Of a DNA stretch of 20,807 nt, positions 1 through 6,120 are shown in pieces. How positions within the stretch are numbered: position 1 is the stretch's first letter; every line of letters begins with the position of its first letter. The notes beneath the pieces are model-generated. The model worked only from the letters and a program-made list of their open reading frames with translations, did not search any database and had not been told where the DNA came from. Made by a program: the position numbers and the translations under genes. Origin of the DNA: an uncultured Alphaproteobacteria bacterium (GTDB lineage: Bacteria > Pseudomonadota > Alphaproteobacteria > Caulobacterales > Parvularculaceae); contig CALAZI010000205.1 of NCBI GenBank assembly GCA_937895955.1, positions 1-20,807 of the forward strand. Reading direction: 5' to 3'.

Positions 1-266
1 TGAATGATGTGATCGACGGTCGCCGGCACATGGTGCTTGTAGGCGCCGCAGCCGACGAAGAACGGCCCCGCGCCGGCGGCGCGGTTCTTCGCCGCCATGG
101 CGCCCATAATGCGCTCGACTTCCAATTCGCCCTTATGCGCAGGCAAATCGACTTTCGCGTTCAGCGCCGATTTCGGCACGTCGCCGTAAAGGTCGTCGAT
201 CGACTTGGCGCCGATCGCATCAAGCATCTGTCGGCGGTCAGTCTCGGAAAGGGGGAGGTAGCGCAT
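1..266 (-). CDS. gcvPA: Glycine dehydrogenase (decarboxylating) subunit 1, GcvPA, N-terminal part
   Basis: This is the P-protein alpha subunit of the glycine cleavage system, the PLP-dependent enzyme that decarboxylates glycine and passes the aminomethyl group to lipoylated GcvH. Only about 88 N-terminal residues are present; the frame runs off the left edge with no stop. It begins MRYLPLSETDRRQML and contains FFVGCGAYKHHVPATVDHII, the conserved N-terminal region of the split GcvPA type (as opposed to fused GcvP). The ATG lies 5 bases after the gcvH stop, and AGGGGG-like purines near the gcvH end (GGGGGAGG lies just inside this frame) do not change the choice of start. It is third in gcvT-gcvH-gcvPA, so it should be co-regulated by the upstream glycine riboswitch. 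A gcvPB gene is expected just outside the window. Identification rests on this short piece plus the operon context. Confidence 0.9.
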   Translation of the reverse strand, partial: MRYLPLSETDRRQMLDAIGAKSIDDLYGDVPKSALNAKVDLPAHKGELEVERIMGAMAAKNRAAGAGPFFVGCGAYKHHVPATVDHII

Positions 267-271
267 GGGGC

Positions 272-643
272 TCAGAGCGTTTCGAGGAAAGCTTTGTAGG
301 CGGCTTCATCCATCAATTCGTCGGCTTCAGCGGGATTGCTCGGCTTCAGCTTGACGAACCAGGCGCCGCTCATCGGTTCGGCGTTCACCTTCGAAGGATC
401 ATCGACGATCGACTGATTGACCTCGACGACCTCGCCGGAGATCGGCGCGTAAACGTCGGACGCGGCTTTGACGGATTCGACGACCGCCATGTCGGCGCCT
501 TTTGTAAAGGTCTTGCCGACTTCGGGCAGTTCGACGAAAACGACGTCGCCCAATTGCTCCGCCGCGTGAGCGCTGATGCCGATCGTCGCGCCCGCATCGT
601 CGAAGCGGATCCATTCATGGTCTTTGGTGAATTTGGTGGTCAT
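272..643 (-). CDS. gcvH: Glycine cleavage system H protein
   Basis: This is the lipoyl carrier protein of the glycine cleavage system, a cytoplasmic shuttle of the aminomethyl intermediate between P, T and L proteins. It has 123 residues, normal for the family. The conserved start TKDHEWIRFDD is present, and the lipoylation site is Lys59 in ESVKAASD, on the expected beta-hairpin. LGDVVFVELPEVGK and the PISGEVVEVN stretch are also typical. The gene sits 9 bases after the gcvT stop and 5 bases before gcvPA, a tight operon. It should be controlled with gcvT by the upstream glycine riboswitch. Nothing looks truncated or unusual. Confidence 0.97.
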   Translation of the reverse strand: MTTKFTKDHEWIRFDDAGATIGISAHAAEQLGDVVFVELPEVGKTFTKGADMAVVESVKAASDVYAPISGEVVEVNQSIVDDPSKVNAEPMSGAWFVKLKPSNPAEADELMDEAAYKAFLETL

Positions 644-652
644 GGCGATCTC

Positions 653-1804
653 CTAGCCGCGATAATAATTGTGAGGAACGACAGGCATGTCGACGATCGT
701 CGCCGGCAGCGCCTTGCCGCGCACCATCAGCTGCACAAGCGTTCCGGTTTTCGAATGCGCGAAGTCGACATAGCCCATGGCGACCGGCGCATTCGCCGTC
801 GGGCCGAAACCGCCCGACGTGACGATTCCGATCTTCGCGCCGTTCATATCGACGATTTCAACGCCCTCGCGCGCCGGGGCGCGGCCTTCGGGCTTTACGC
901 CGACGCGCAGGCGCGCCGGCCCGTTCGCAAGTTCTGAAAGGATGCGTTCGGCGCCGGGGAAATTCGCTTCTTCCTTGCGCCTTTTGCCGAGCGCGAAGGC
1001 GATATTGCCCTCGACCGGCGACGTCGTTTCATCCATGTCGTGACCGTAAAGGCAAAGTCCCGCTTCAAGGCGCAGGGAATCGCGCGCGCCGAGACCGATC
1101 GGCGCGACATCGGAATGCGTCAGCAAAAGGCTGGCGAATTCTTCGGCGCTGTCGTTCGGAATCGAAATCTCGAAGCCGTCCTCGCCGGTATAGCCGCAAC
1201 GCGAAACGATCAGATAAACGCCGTTCCAGTGATAAGGCTTCATCGTCATGAAAGTCTGCGTCTCAACGCCCGGAACCACTGTCTGGAGGGCGTTCACCGC
1301 CAAAGGCCCCTGCAGGGCGATGAGCGCCCTGTCGCCGGCGATATCAAGCTCCGCGCGATCTTTGAGTTTCGAGGCGATGTGTTTGAAATCCGCGTCCTTG
1401 CAGGCGGCGTTGACGACAAGGAAGAGGACGCCCTGCATGTCGTCGCGCGCCGGGCGCGTCACCATCAGATCGTCCATGACGCCGCCGTCTTTGTTGAGCA
1501 GCACCGAATAGCGCATTCCGCCTTTTTTAAGCTTGCGGATTTCGCCGGGCAGCAGCGTTTCAATCGCATCGGCGATGTCGGCATGCGCCGCATCCGAACC
1601 GAGTTCTGCGCGCTTCGTCTTCAGGAAGGCCTGGCCCATATGCGAGACGTCGAACAGTCCCGCTTTCGTGCGCGTCCAGATATGTTCTTTCAGCACCCCG
1701 TCAGGATATTGCACCGGCATTTCGTAACCGGCGAACTCAACCATCTTCGCGCCGAGCGAGAGATGGAGGTCATAGAGCGGCGTGCGCTTCAGATCGGCTG
1801 TCAT
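653..1804 (-). CDS. gcvT: Glycine cleavage system aminomethyltransferase (T protein)
   Basis: This enzyme releases ammonia from the aminomethyl-lipoyl H protein and transfers the one-carbon unit to tetrahydrofolate. It has 383 residues, slightly longer than the usual 360-375. It opens with KRTPLYDLHLSLGAKMVEFAGYEMPVQY, carries AGLFDVSHMGQ (about 48-58), the central RCGYTGEDGFEISIP motif, and GLGARDSLRLEAGLCLYGHDMDE of the folate-binding domain; the C-terminal barrel has GFGPTANAPVAMGYV. The ATG has a GGAA element 5 bases upstream. It is the first gene of gcvT-gcvH-gcvPA, only about 35 bases behind the second aptamer of a glycine riboswitch. A four-codon frame (ATG at 1815) ends in a TGA overlapping the gcvT start; whether it is translated is unknown. 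Confidence 0.97.
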   Translation of the reverse strand: MTADLKRTPLYDLHLSLGAKMVEFAGYEMPVQYPDGVLKEHIWTRTKAGLFDVSHMGQAFLKTKRAELGSDAAHADIADAIETLLPGEIRKLKKGGMRYSVLLNKDGGVMDDLMVTRPARDDMQGVLFLVVNAACKDADFKHIASKLKDRAELDIAGDRALIALQGPLAVNALQTVVPGVETQTFMTMKPYHWNGVYLIVSRCGYTGEDGFEISIPNDSAEEFASLLLTHSDVAPIGLGARDSLRLEAGLCLYGHDMDETTSPVEGNIAFALGKRRKEEANFPGAERILSELANGPARLRVGVKPEGRAPAREGVEIVDMNGAKIGIVTSGGFGPTANAPVAMGYVDFAHSKTGTLVQLMVRGKALPATIVDMPVVPHNYYRG

Positions 1805-1837
1805 TTCGGTTCCATGAGCGTTAGCCGCCGGAAATGG

Positions 1838-2030
1838 CGGCCGCCCCGGCTGTCACGGAACCTGAGAGATTTCGCCGGCTGATTCCCGGCTTACTCCTTC
1901 GGTGGGCCGGATCGCTCCGGCCGCTTTCCAGCCTTTAGTTCGCGCGCGGTCCTTTTGCCTGAGAGTTTCCGGGGCGGTTGCTCCTTCGGCGCCGCCGGCT
2001 CATCGCCGGCGATCTCTCCCGCTTGCGCGT
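1838..2030 (-). ncRNA. Tandem glycine riboswitch (two aptamers)
   Basis: Read on the minus strand, both halves of the classical tandem glycine riboswitch are visible. Aptamer 1 (about 2030-1941) begins GGGAGAGATC, has the ligand-core GCCGAAGGAGCAA, then CTCTCAGGCAAAAGGACCG. Aptamer 2 (about 1938-1840) follows after a short linker, starts CTGGAAAGC, has CACCGAAGGAGTAAGCC, and ends TCTCTCAGG, a short bulge, GACAGCCGGGG. Established knowledge: this RNA binds glycine, usually cooperatively, and raises gcv expression when glycine is plentiful. It lies directly upstream of gcvT, as expected. A GCCGCC/GGCGGC hairpin (1824-1841) abuts the 3' side of aptamer 2 and is the likely expression platform; it has no U-run. 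Confidence 0.95.
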
Positions 2031-2057
2031 GACGACGCAAGGCGCCGCCGGTTGGCG

Positions 2058-2085
2058 ACAATAGAAGCCGATCCGGCGCAGTCAA
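2058..2085 (-). promoter_or_regulatory. Probable sigma-70 promoter of the gcv operon
   Basis: On the minus strand there is TTGACT (2085-2080), a 16-base spacer, and TATTGT (2063-2058). The match to TTGACA is 5 of 6 and to TATAAT 4 of 6. Initiation would fall near 2050, about 20 bases before the first riboswitch helix, which is the expected geometry. The rest of 2041-2119, between zur and the riboswitch, shows no gene and no clear terminator for zur. Confidence 0.5.
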
Positions 2086-2119
2086 TGATTCGACGGCCGC
2101 ATTGCGGGCGATATTTTCG

Positions 2120-2566
2120 TCAGGCCGCCGCCGGGGTCTGGCAGTTTCGGCACAGCCCTCGCGCTTCAAGGCGCGCCGTCTTCATCTGGAAGGAAGAGCG
2201 GCGCAGCAGGGGACGCAGATTGGACTCGATAATGTCGAGTTCGACCTCATTCGCCGACGCGCAGCTTTCGCAGACCAGAAACACCTGCACTTCATGCGGT
2301 CCTTCATGTTTGCAGGTGACGAAGGCGTTGATGCCTTCGAGCTTGTGGATATAGCCCTTCTGCTCCAGTCCCTCGAGCGCGCGGTAGACCGTCATCGGCG
2401 CGCGAACGCCCTTGTCTTTCAGCTTGTCGAGGATTTCATACGCCTTGAGCGGGCTTTCCGCTTCAGTTAGCGTTTCCCAGACGAGCATCTCGTTCCGGGT
2501 AAGGCCGAGGGGCTCTCGACCGTTGGGGCCATGATCATGGCCGCCATGATTATCATTGTGAGCCAA
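2120..2566 (-). CDS. zur: Fur-family transcriptional regulator, probably Zur (zinc uptake regulator)
   Basis: This is a zinc-sensing repressor of the Fur superfamily with 148 residues. The winged helix includes KAYEILDKLKDKGVRAPMTVYRALEGLEQKGYIHKL (about 41-76), with the recognition-helix motif PMTVYRAL. The dimerisation domain contains FVTCKHEGPHEVQVFLVCESC; C99xxC102 and C139xxC142 form the structural zinc site. Zur rather than Fur is inferred from the CKHEGPH region and loss of the Fur-type HHDH block. The start is TTG, supported by GGAG 6 bases upstream; the next Met is residue 27, inside the conserved domain. The resulting N-terminus is His-rich (H3, H7, H10, H12 in HNDNHGGHDHG). A GTTATATC tandem repeat immediately upstream suggests autoregulation. 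No znuABC genes are adjacent. Confidence 0.88.
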   Translation of the reverse strand: MAHNDNHGGHDHGPNGREPLGLTRNEMLVWETLTEAESPLKAYEILDKLKDKGVRAPMTVYRALEGLEQKGYIHKLEGINAFVTCKHEGPHEVQVFLVCESCASANEVELDIIESNLRPLLRRSSFQMKTARLEARGLCRNCQTPAAA

Positions 2567-2592
2567 CGCGATCTCCGATCTTTTTTTATTAT

Positions 2593-2612
2593 GTTATATC
2601 ATACGTTATATC
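2593..2612 (-). promoter_or_regulatory. Candidate Zur operator/promoter: tandem GTTATATC repeat upstream of zur
   Basis: In an otherwise GC-rich region, an AT-rich 56-base gap upstream of zur holds GTTATATC at 2593-2600 and again at 2605-2612, separated by ATAC (12-base period). GTTATA resembles the half-site of known proteobacterial Zur boxes (GTTATA-N-TATAAC). On the minus strand the repeats overlap TATGAT and CATAAT, both possible -10 hexamers. Here the half-sites lie in direct orientation rather than forming one clean palindrome. Role inferred from position and composition only. Confidence 0.45.
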
Positions 2613-2622
2613 GTAAAAAAGC

Positions 2623-3876
2623 CTAATAGAGGAATTTTTTTGTCCGCAACCATTTTGACGCGAGCCATTTTTCCCCAGACCTGATCGGCAGCCCGGCGTG
2701 GCGGGAAGCGGGATCAGGCGCGCCGGACGCGGTCAGGTTCGAAAAGACGAGAATATCCCCCCGACCGCCGCGCACCTTCAACTCGCCGGCGGGAAAATGC
2801 GTCTCGCCGCCTTCAAAATCATCATTGAGAAAAAGCAGCGCCGTCTTTGAGCGCTGGCCGCTGCGGTCAAGGTCGGGGCCCGGGGGAATGCAGTCGAAAT
2901 GCGGTTTGTATTCCTGCCCCGGCGCATAGCGCATGACGCTGAGGAATTCGCCGTTTTCTTCCGCAACGCCCGCCGCATCCGCCAGCAGCCGGTTGAGCGC
3001 GATGACGGCAAGATCCTGATCGGCGACTGAAAGGCTCGCCGTCATCGATGTCCGCAACGGATCCTTGATCATGCGCGTGCGCGTCGGATCGTAAACGAGC
3101 GAGGGCCCAAGCCGCGCGGCCGCATGGGCGATGACATATTCGCATATCTCGGGCGCGACGGCCTGGCGAAAGATGACGACGTCAGGCGACTCGCAAAGCC
3201 GTTCGGCGCGCGGCGGCGAGGCCGGCGTCAATGAAAGCCGTTCCGCAACGCGATCCCAATCGACCGGCTGAGGCGCATCCTTGCGCGCGCCCTTTACGCC
3301 GGCGGTCAATTGCGCCGTACGCGGATAGCGCGATTGCGACAGCAGCGTAGAATATCGCCCAAGATCGCCGCTGACGGACCGTCCCGCGCCGCCGCGCGCC
3401 AGCAGGAACGCCGCCGCCACGGGCTCATCGACGGCCGCTTTCGCCGCGATGTCGGAGATCAGCGGGTCCTCGACGTCTGAAAGCGCGAGGACGCAGGCGA
3501 TCGCTGACAGCGCATCCGGATCGTCTTCGCGCGCAAGCGCGATCCAGTCTGACAAGGCCGACGCCTCATCCGCCGGGCCGTCCACGCCGAGCGCGCGGCA
3601 AACGCAGAGGAGACGTCTGGCGGCGATCGACCCGCGATCGGCGGCGGCGTTAAGCGCTGCGACGCCCTGGACCGTCGTCTCGCTTGCAAAGAGATTGCGC
3701 GTTGCGATCGTGTAGAGCGCATTAATATGGCCGCTTTGCGCGGCCGCCTGAAGCCAGTGTTCCGCTTCATCGCGCCGGCCGCCGCGAGTCAACGTCTTCG
3801 CCAACTCATATTGCGCGTTCGCATCGCCGACTCGCGCATGGCGCAGGAGCGTCTCGAAATCAGGCGGAACTGTCAT
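2623..3876 (-). CDS. Repeat-domain (Sel1/TPR-like) 2-oxoglutarate/Fe(II) prolyl 4-hydroxylase-family protein
   Basis: This is a 417-residue two-part protein. Residues about 1-195 are alanine-rich helical repeats of Sel1/TPR type (ARVGDANAQYELAKTLTRGGRRDEAEHWLQAAAQSGHINAL is split over 14-54, then GVAALNAAADRGSIAARRLL). Residues about 230-417 are a prolyl 4-hydroxylase-type oxygenase: VMRYAPGQEYKPHFD supplies iron ligands H326 and D328, SRHAGLP supplies H393, and K403 in GEKWLASKWLR is the expected 2-oxoglutarate binder; NDDFEGGETHFP and GDILVFSN are classic. It has no signal peptide, so it is probably cytoplasmic. Predicted reaction: Fe(II)/2-oxoglutarate-dependent hydroxylation of a prolyl (or other) side chain on a protein; the target is unknown. 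It lies 56 bases upstream of zur on the same strand. The domain call is confident; the substrate is not. Confidence 0.88.
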   Translation of the reverse strand: MTVPPDFETLLRHARVGDANAQYELAKTLTRGGRRDEAEHWLQAAAQSGHINALYTIATRNLFASETTVQGVAALNAAADRGSIAARRLLCVCRALGVDGPADEASALSDWIALAREDDPDALSAIACVLALSDVEDPLISDIAAKAAVDEPVAAAFLLARGGAGRSVSGDLGRYSTLLSQSRYPRTAQLTAGVKGARKDAPQPVDWDRVAERLSLTPASPPRAERLCESPDVVIFRQAVAPEICEYVIAHAAARLGPSLVYDPTRTRMIKDPLRTSMTASLSVADQDLAVIALNRLLADAAGVAEENGEFLSVMRYAPGQEYKPHFDCIPPGPDLDRSGQRSKTALLFLNDDFEGGETHFPAGELKVRGGRGDILVFSNLTASGAPDPASRHAGLPIRSGEKWLASKWLRTKKFLY

Positions 3877-3903
3877 CCCGCGTTGATACCATCCGGCTTG
3901 CGC

Positions 3904-4971
3904 CTATCGCCAGCCTGCGCGGTCAAAGATTTTCACCGCCTCCGTCTGGTGCGCGCCGAGCGCCGCCATATCGATCGCATCCGCGCGAAACGCGCCAAGC
4001 GCCGCGACAGGACCCGTCGGCGCGAGGCCGGCGACGACCGGATATTCATTATTGCCGGCGGCGAAGGCCCGCTGCGCCTCATCGCTCAAGAGATAGGCGA
4101 TGAGCTTTTCGGCGTTTTCCGGATTGGGCGCGTAGCGCGCGACGCCCGCGCCGGAAATATTCACATGCGTTCCCGTCGTTTCCTGGTTCGGGAAAATGAC
4201 GCCGATCTTTTCGCCGATGGCGCGCATCTTCGCGTCCTCGGAACCGATATATCGCGCGAGATAATAGCTGTTGACGATCGAAATGCGGCACTGGCCCGCG
4301 GCGACCGCTTCGATCTGGCTGGTGTCGTTTCCTTCCGGCTTGCGCGCGAAATTGGCGACGACGCCTTTCGCCCAATCCTCCGCGCGCGCCGCGCCGACAT
4401 GTTCGATCATGCCGGCGAGCAGCGACTGGTTGTAAACATTCGTCGAGGAACGAACGCAGATTTCGCCGGCGAATCTCGGCGCCGCGAGATCATCATAGGC
4501 CGCAAGACCTTGAGGCGCGCCGCGCGCCTTGTCGTAAATGATGATCCGCGCGCGTTTCGACAGCGCCACCCATTCGTTTTCCGGATCGCGAAACTGCGCC
4601 GGCACGCGGTCGAGGATTGACTTGTCCCCTATCGGACGGAACACGCCGCGCTGTTCGGCGCGCCACAAAATGCCGGCGTCCGCCGTGATGAAAAGGTCGG
4701 CGGGACTGGCGTCAGCCTCACGCGCCAGGCGTTCGATCAGCGCGTCGCCGCCGGCTTCGATGATGTTGACGCGAATGCCGGTTTGCGCCGTGAACGCATC
4801 GTAGATCGCAAGATCGGAATCGTAATGGCGGGCTGAGTAGACGTTCACCTCGCCGGTGATCGGCGTTGACGCCTCAGATTGGCGTTCGGCGCCGCCGCGG
4901 CTGCAGGCGGCGACGAGAAGAAAAACCATCGCCGCAGACCATTGCGCGGCAAGAAGGACCGACTTTCGCAT
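3904..4971 (-). CDS. Ferric iron ABC transporter, substrate-binding lipoprotein (FbpA/FutA family)
   Basis: This is a periplasmic, probably membrane-anchored Fe(III)-binding component of an FbpABC-type importer. It has 355 residues. The N-terminus is a lipoprotein signal with lipobox VAAC and acylated Cys23. The mature part starts VNVYSARHYDSD, typical of the FutA/FbpA family, with candidate iron-coordinating tyrosines Y45, Y180, Y236 and Y237 (the last two in NSYYLARY). QTGIRVNI, ADLFITADAG and GNNEYPVV near the C-terminus are also characteristic. It follows the ATPase gene on the same strand after 53 bases; the permease lies on the opposite strand beyond the ATPase. The ATG has only a weak upstream GGGA. 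Iron is favoured over thiamine or putrescine by the Tyr pattern; manganese cannot be excluded. Confidence 0.9.
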   Translation of the reverse strand: MRKSVLLAAQWSAAMVFLLVAACSRGGAERQSEASTPITGEVNVYSARHYDSDLAIYDAFTAQTGIRVNIIEAGGDALIERLAREADASPADLFITADAGILWRAEQRGVFRPIGDKSILDRVPAQFRDPENEWVALSKRARIIIYDKARGAPQGLAAYDDLAAPRFAGEICVRSSTNVYNQSLLAGMIEHVGAARAEDWAKGVVANFARKPEGNDTSQIEAVAAGQCRISIVNSYYLARYIGSEDAKMRAIGEKIGVIFPNQETTGTHVNISGAGVARYAPNPENAEKLIAYLLSDEAQRAFAAGNNEYPVVAGLAPTGPVAALGAFRADAIDMAALGAHQTEAVKIFDRAGWR

Positions 4972-4987
4972 ATCCCGACGCTACTGC

Positions 4988-4998
4988 GAATAATTATC
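4988..4998 (-). promoter_or_regulatory. Possible Fur-like half-box between the iron ATPase and binding-protein genes
   Basis: The minus strand reads GATAATTATTC here, with an 8-base ATAATTAT palindrome at its core, 17 bases before the binding-protein ATG and within an AT-rich patch in a GC-rich context. GATAAT is the Fur-box half-site unit. In alphaproteobacteria iron control may instead run through Irr or RirA, so this is tentative. Confidence 0.22.
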
Positions 4999-5024
4999 AA
5001 CCGCAATTGGCCGGCGCTGCGGCC

Positions 5025-6056
5025 CTAGGCCGCAAGGATGCGGATTTTTCCGTCGTCAAAGGCGATCCGCGCCGCTTTTCCGGGCTCGATGTGAGCCGCC
5101 GCAACGGCTTTCAGCAGCTCTTTTCCGCCAGGCGCGGCCAGCGTCACCGTCCAGAGCGGGCCGGTGAACCGGCAATCGACAACCCGCGAGGACGCCTTGT
5201 CGTCGGCCTCCGCGATCGCGCCGCCCTCATGCACCACGACAAAAGCCGCATCAGAAGGCCGCCTTTCCATCGCGATCGCCCCAAACGCCGTTTCGAGCCC
5301 CTTCTCGCCCGGCCGGCACGCAACGATCTGCGCGCCCGGAAAGACCGCGGCGGCCGCAACGGTTTTCGGCGCCTTGTAAAGTTGTTCGGGCGCGCCGGCT
5401 TCGACAATGCGCCCGGCGCGCATCACGGCGATCCTATCGCCGATTTCGACCGCTTCCGTCGGATCATGCGTGACCAGGATGACCGCTGTCGACCGCGCTT
5501 TCAGAATGCGCCGCATCTCGGCGCGCAAACGCTGGCGCAGCGTGACGTCGATGCTTGCAAAAGGCTCATCGAGCAACATCGCGCGCGGATGGCGCGCAAA
5601 GGCGCGCGCCAGCGCGACGCGCTGCTGTTGGCCGCCTGACAATTGGTGCGGATAGCGTCCCGACAAATCCGCGATGCCGACGGCGTCGAGCTCCGCCCTG
5701 ACGCGCGCGGCGCGTTCGGAAGACGCAAGATGCTCGACGCCGAACGCGACGTTCTCCTCAACGCTCATATGCGGAAACAGAACGAAGTCCTGAAAGACGA
5801 ATCCGATCGGACGCCGCTCAGGCGGCGTATGTTTTTGCGGCGTCGCAAGAACCACGCCGTCAAGTTCAACGGCGCCGTCCTGCAAGCGTTCAAGGCCGGC
5901 CGCGATCCGCAGCAATGTCGTCTTGCCGCAGCCCGACGGGCCGAACAGGGTGACGATTTCGCCGGGCGCAGCCTCAAGGTCAGCGCCGTCGACGACGAGG
6001 CCGGCGCCGAAACCGTGACGGATGTTTCTGAGGACGAGACCCATAAGCGCCTTCAT
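5025..6056 (-). CDS. Ferric iron ABC transporter, ATP-binding protein (FbpC/FutC family)
   Basis: This cytoplasmic ATPase powers the Fe(III) importer. It has 343 residues: an ABC domain (about 7-235) plus a C-terminal TOBE-like regulatory domain. Walker A is GPSGCGKT (39-46), Q-loop Q89 in FVFQDF, signature LSGGQQQR (139-146), Walker B AMLLDEP (159-165) and switch His197 in VTHD. GFVFQDFVLFPHMSVEENVAFG is typical of the iron/spermidine/sulfate subgroup. The frame opens at ATG 6056, but an in-frame ATG at 6044 (MGLVLRNIRHGFG) has GAAGG five bases upstream and may be the true start. It is followed by the binding-protein gene; the permease diverges from its 5' end across 64 bases, suggesting coordinated transcription from one short region. 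Confidence 0.92.
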   Translation of the reverse strand: MKALMGLVLRNIRHGFGAGLVVDGADLEAAPGEIVTLFGPSGCGKTTLLRIAAGLERLQDGAVELDGVVLATPQKHTPPERRPIGFVFQDFVLFPHMSVEENVAFGVEHLASSERAARVRAELDAVGIADLSGRYPHQLSGGQQQRVALARAFARHPRAMLLDEPFASIDVTLRQRLRAEMRRILKARSTAVILVTHDPTEAVEIGDRIAVMRAGRIVEAGAPEQLYKAPKTVAAAAVFPGAQIVACRPGEKGLETAFGAIAMERRPSDAAFVVVHEGGAIAEADDKASSRVVDCRFTGPLWTVTLAAPGGKELLKAVAAAHIEPGKAARIAFDDGKIRILAA

Positions 6057-6120
6057 CTCGCATCATCCGGCGACGAATGGTAGGGCTTGAAACTGCGGGC
6101 TTTGCAGAATCGAACGGGCG

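Noticed and set aside
1040..1882. Long open frame (280 codons) antisense to gcvT
   Set aside because: Shadow of a high-GC coding region: gcvT is certain, the antisense translation is Arg/His-rich with no family features, and it runs into the riboswitch.
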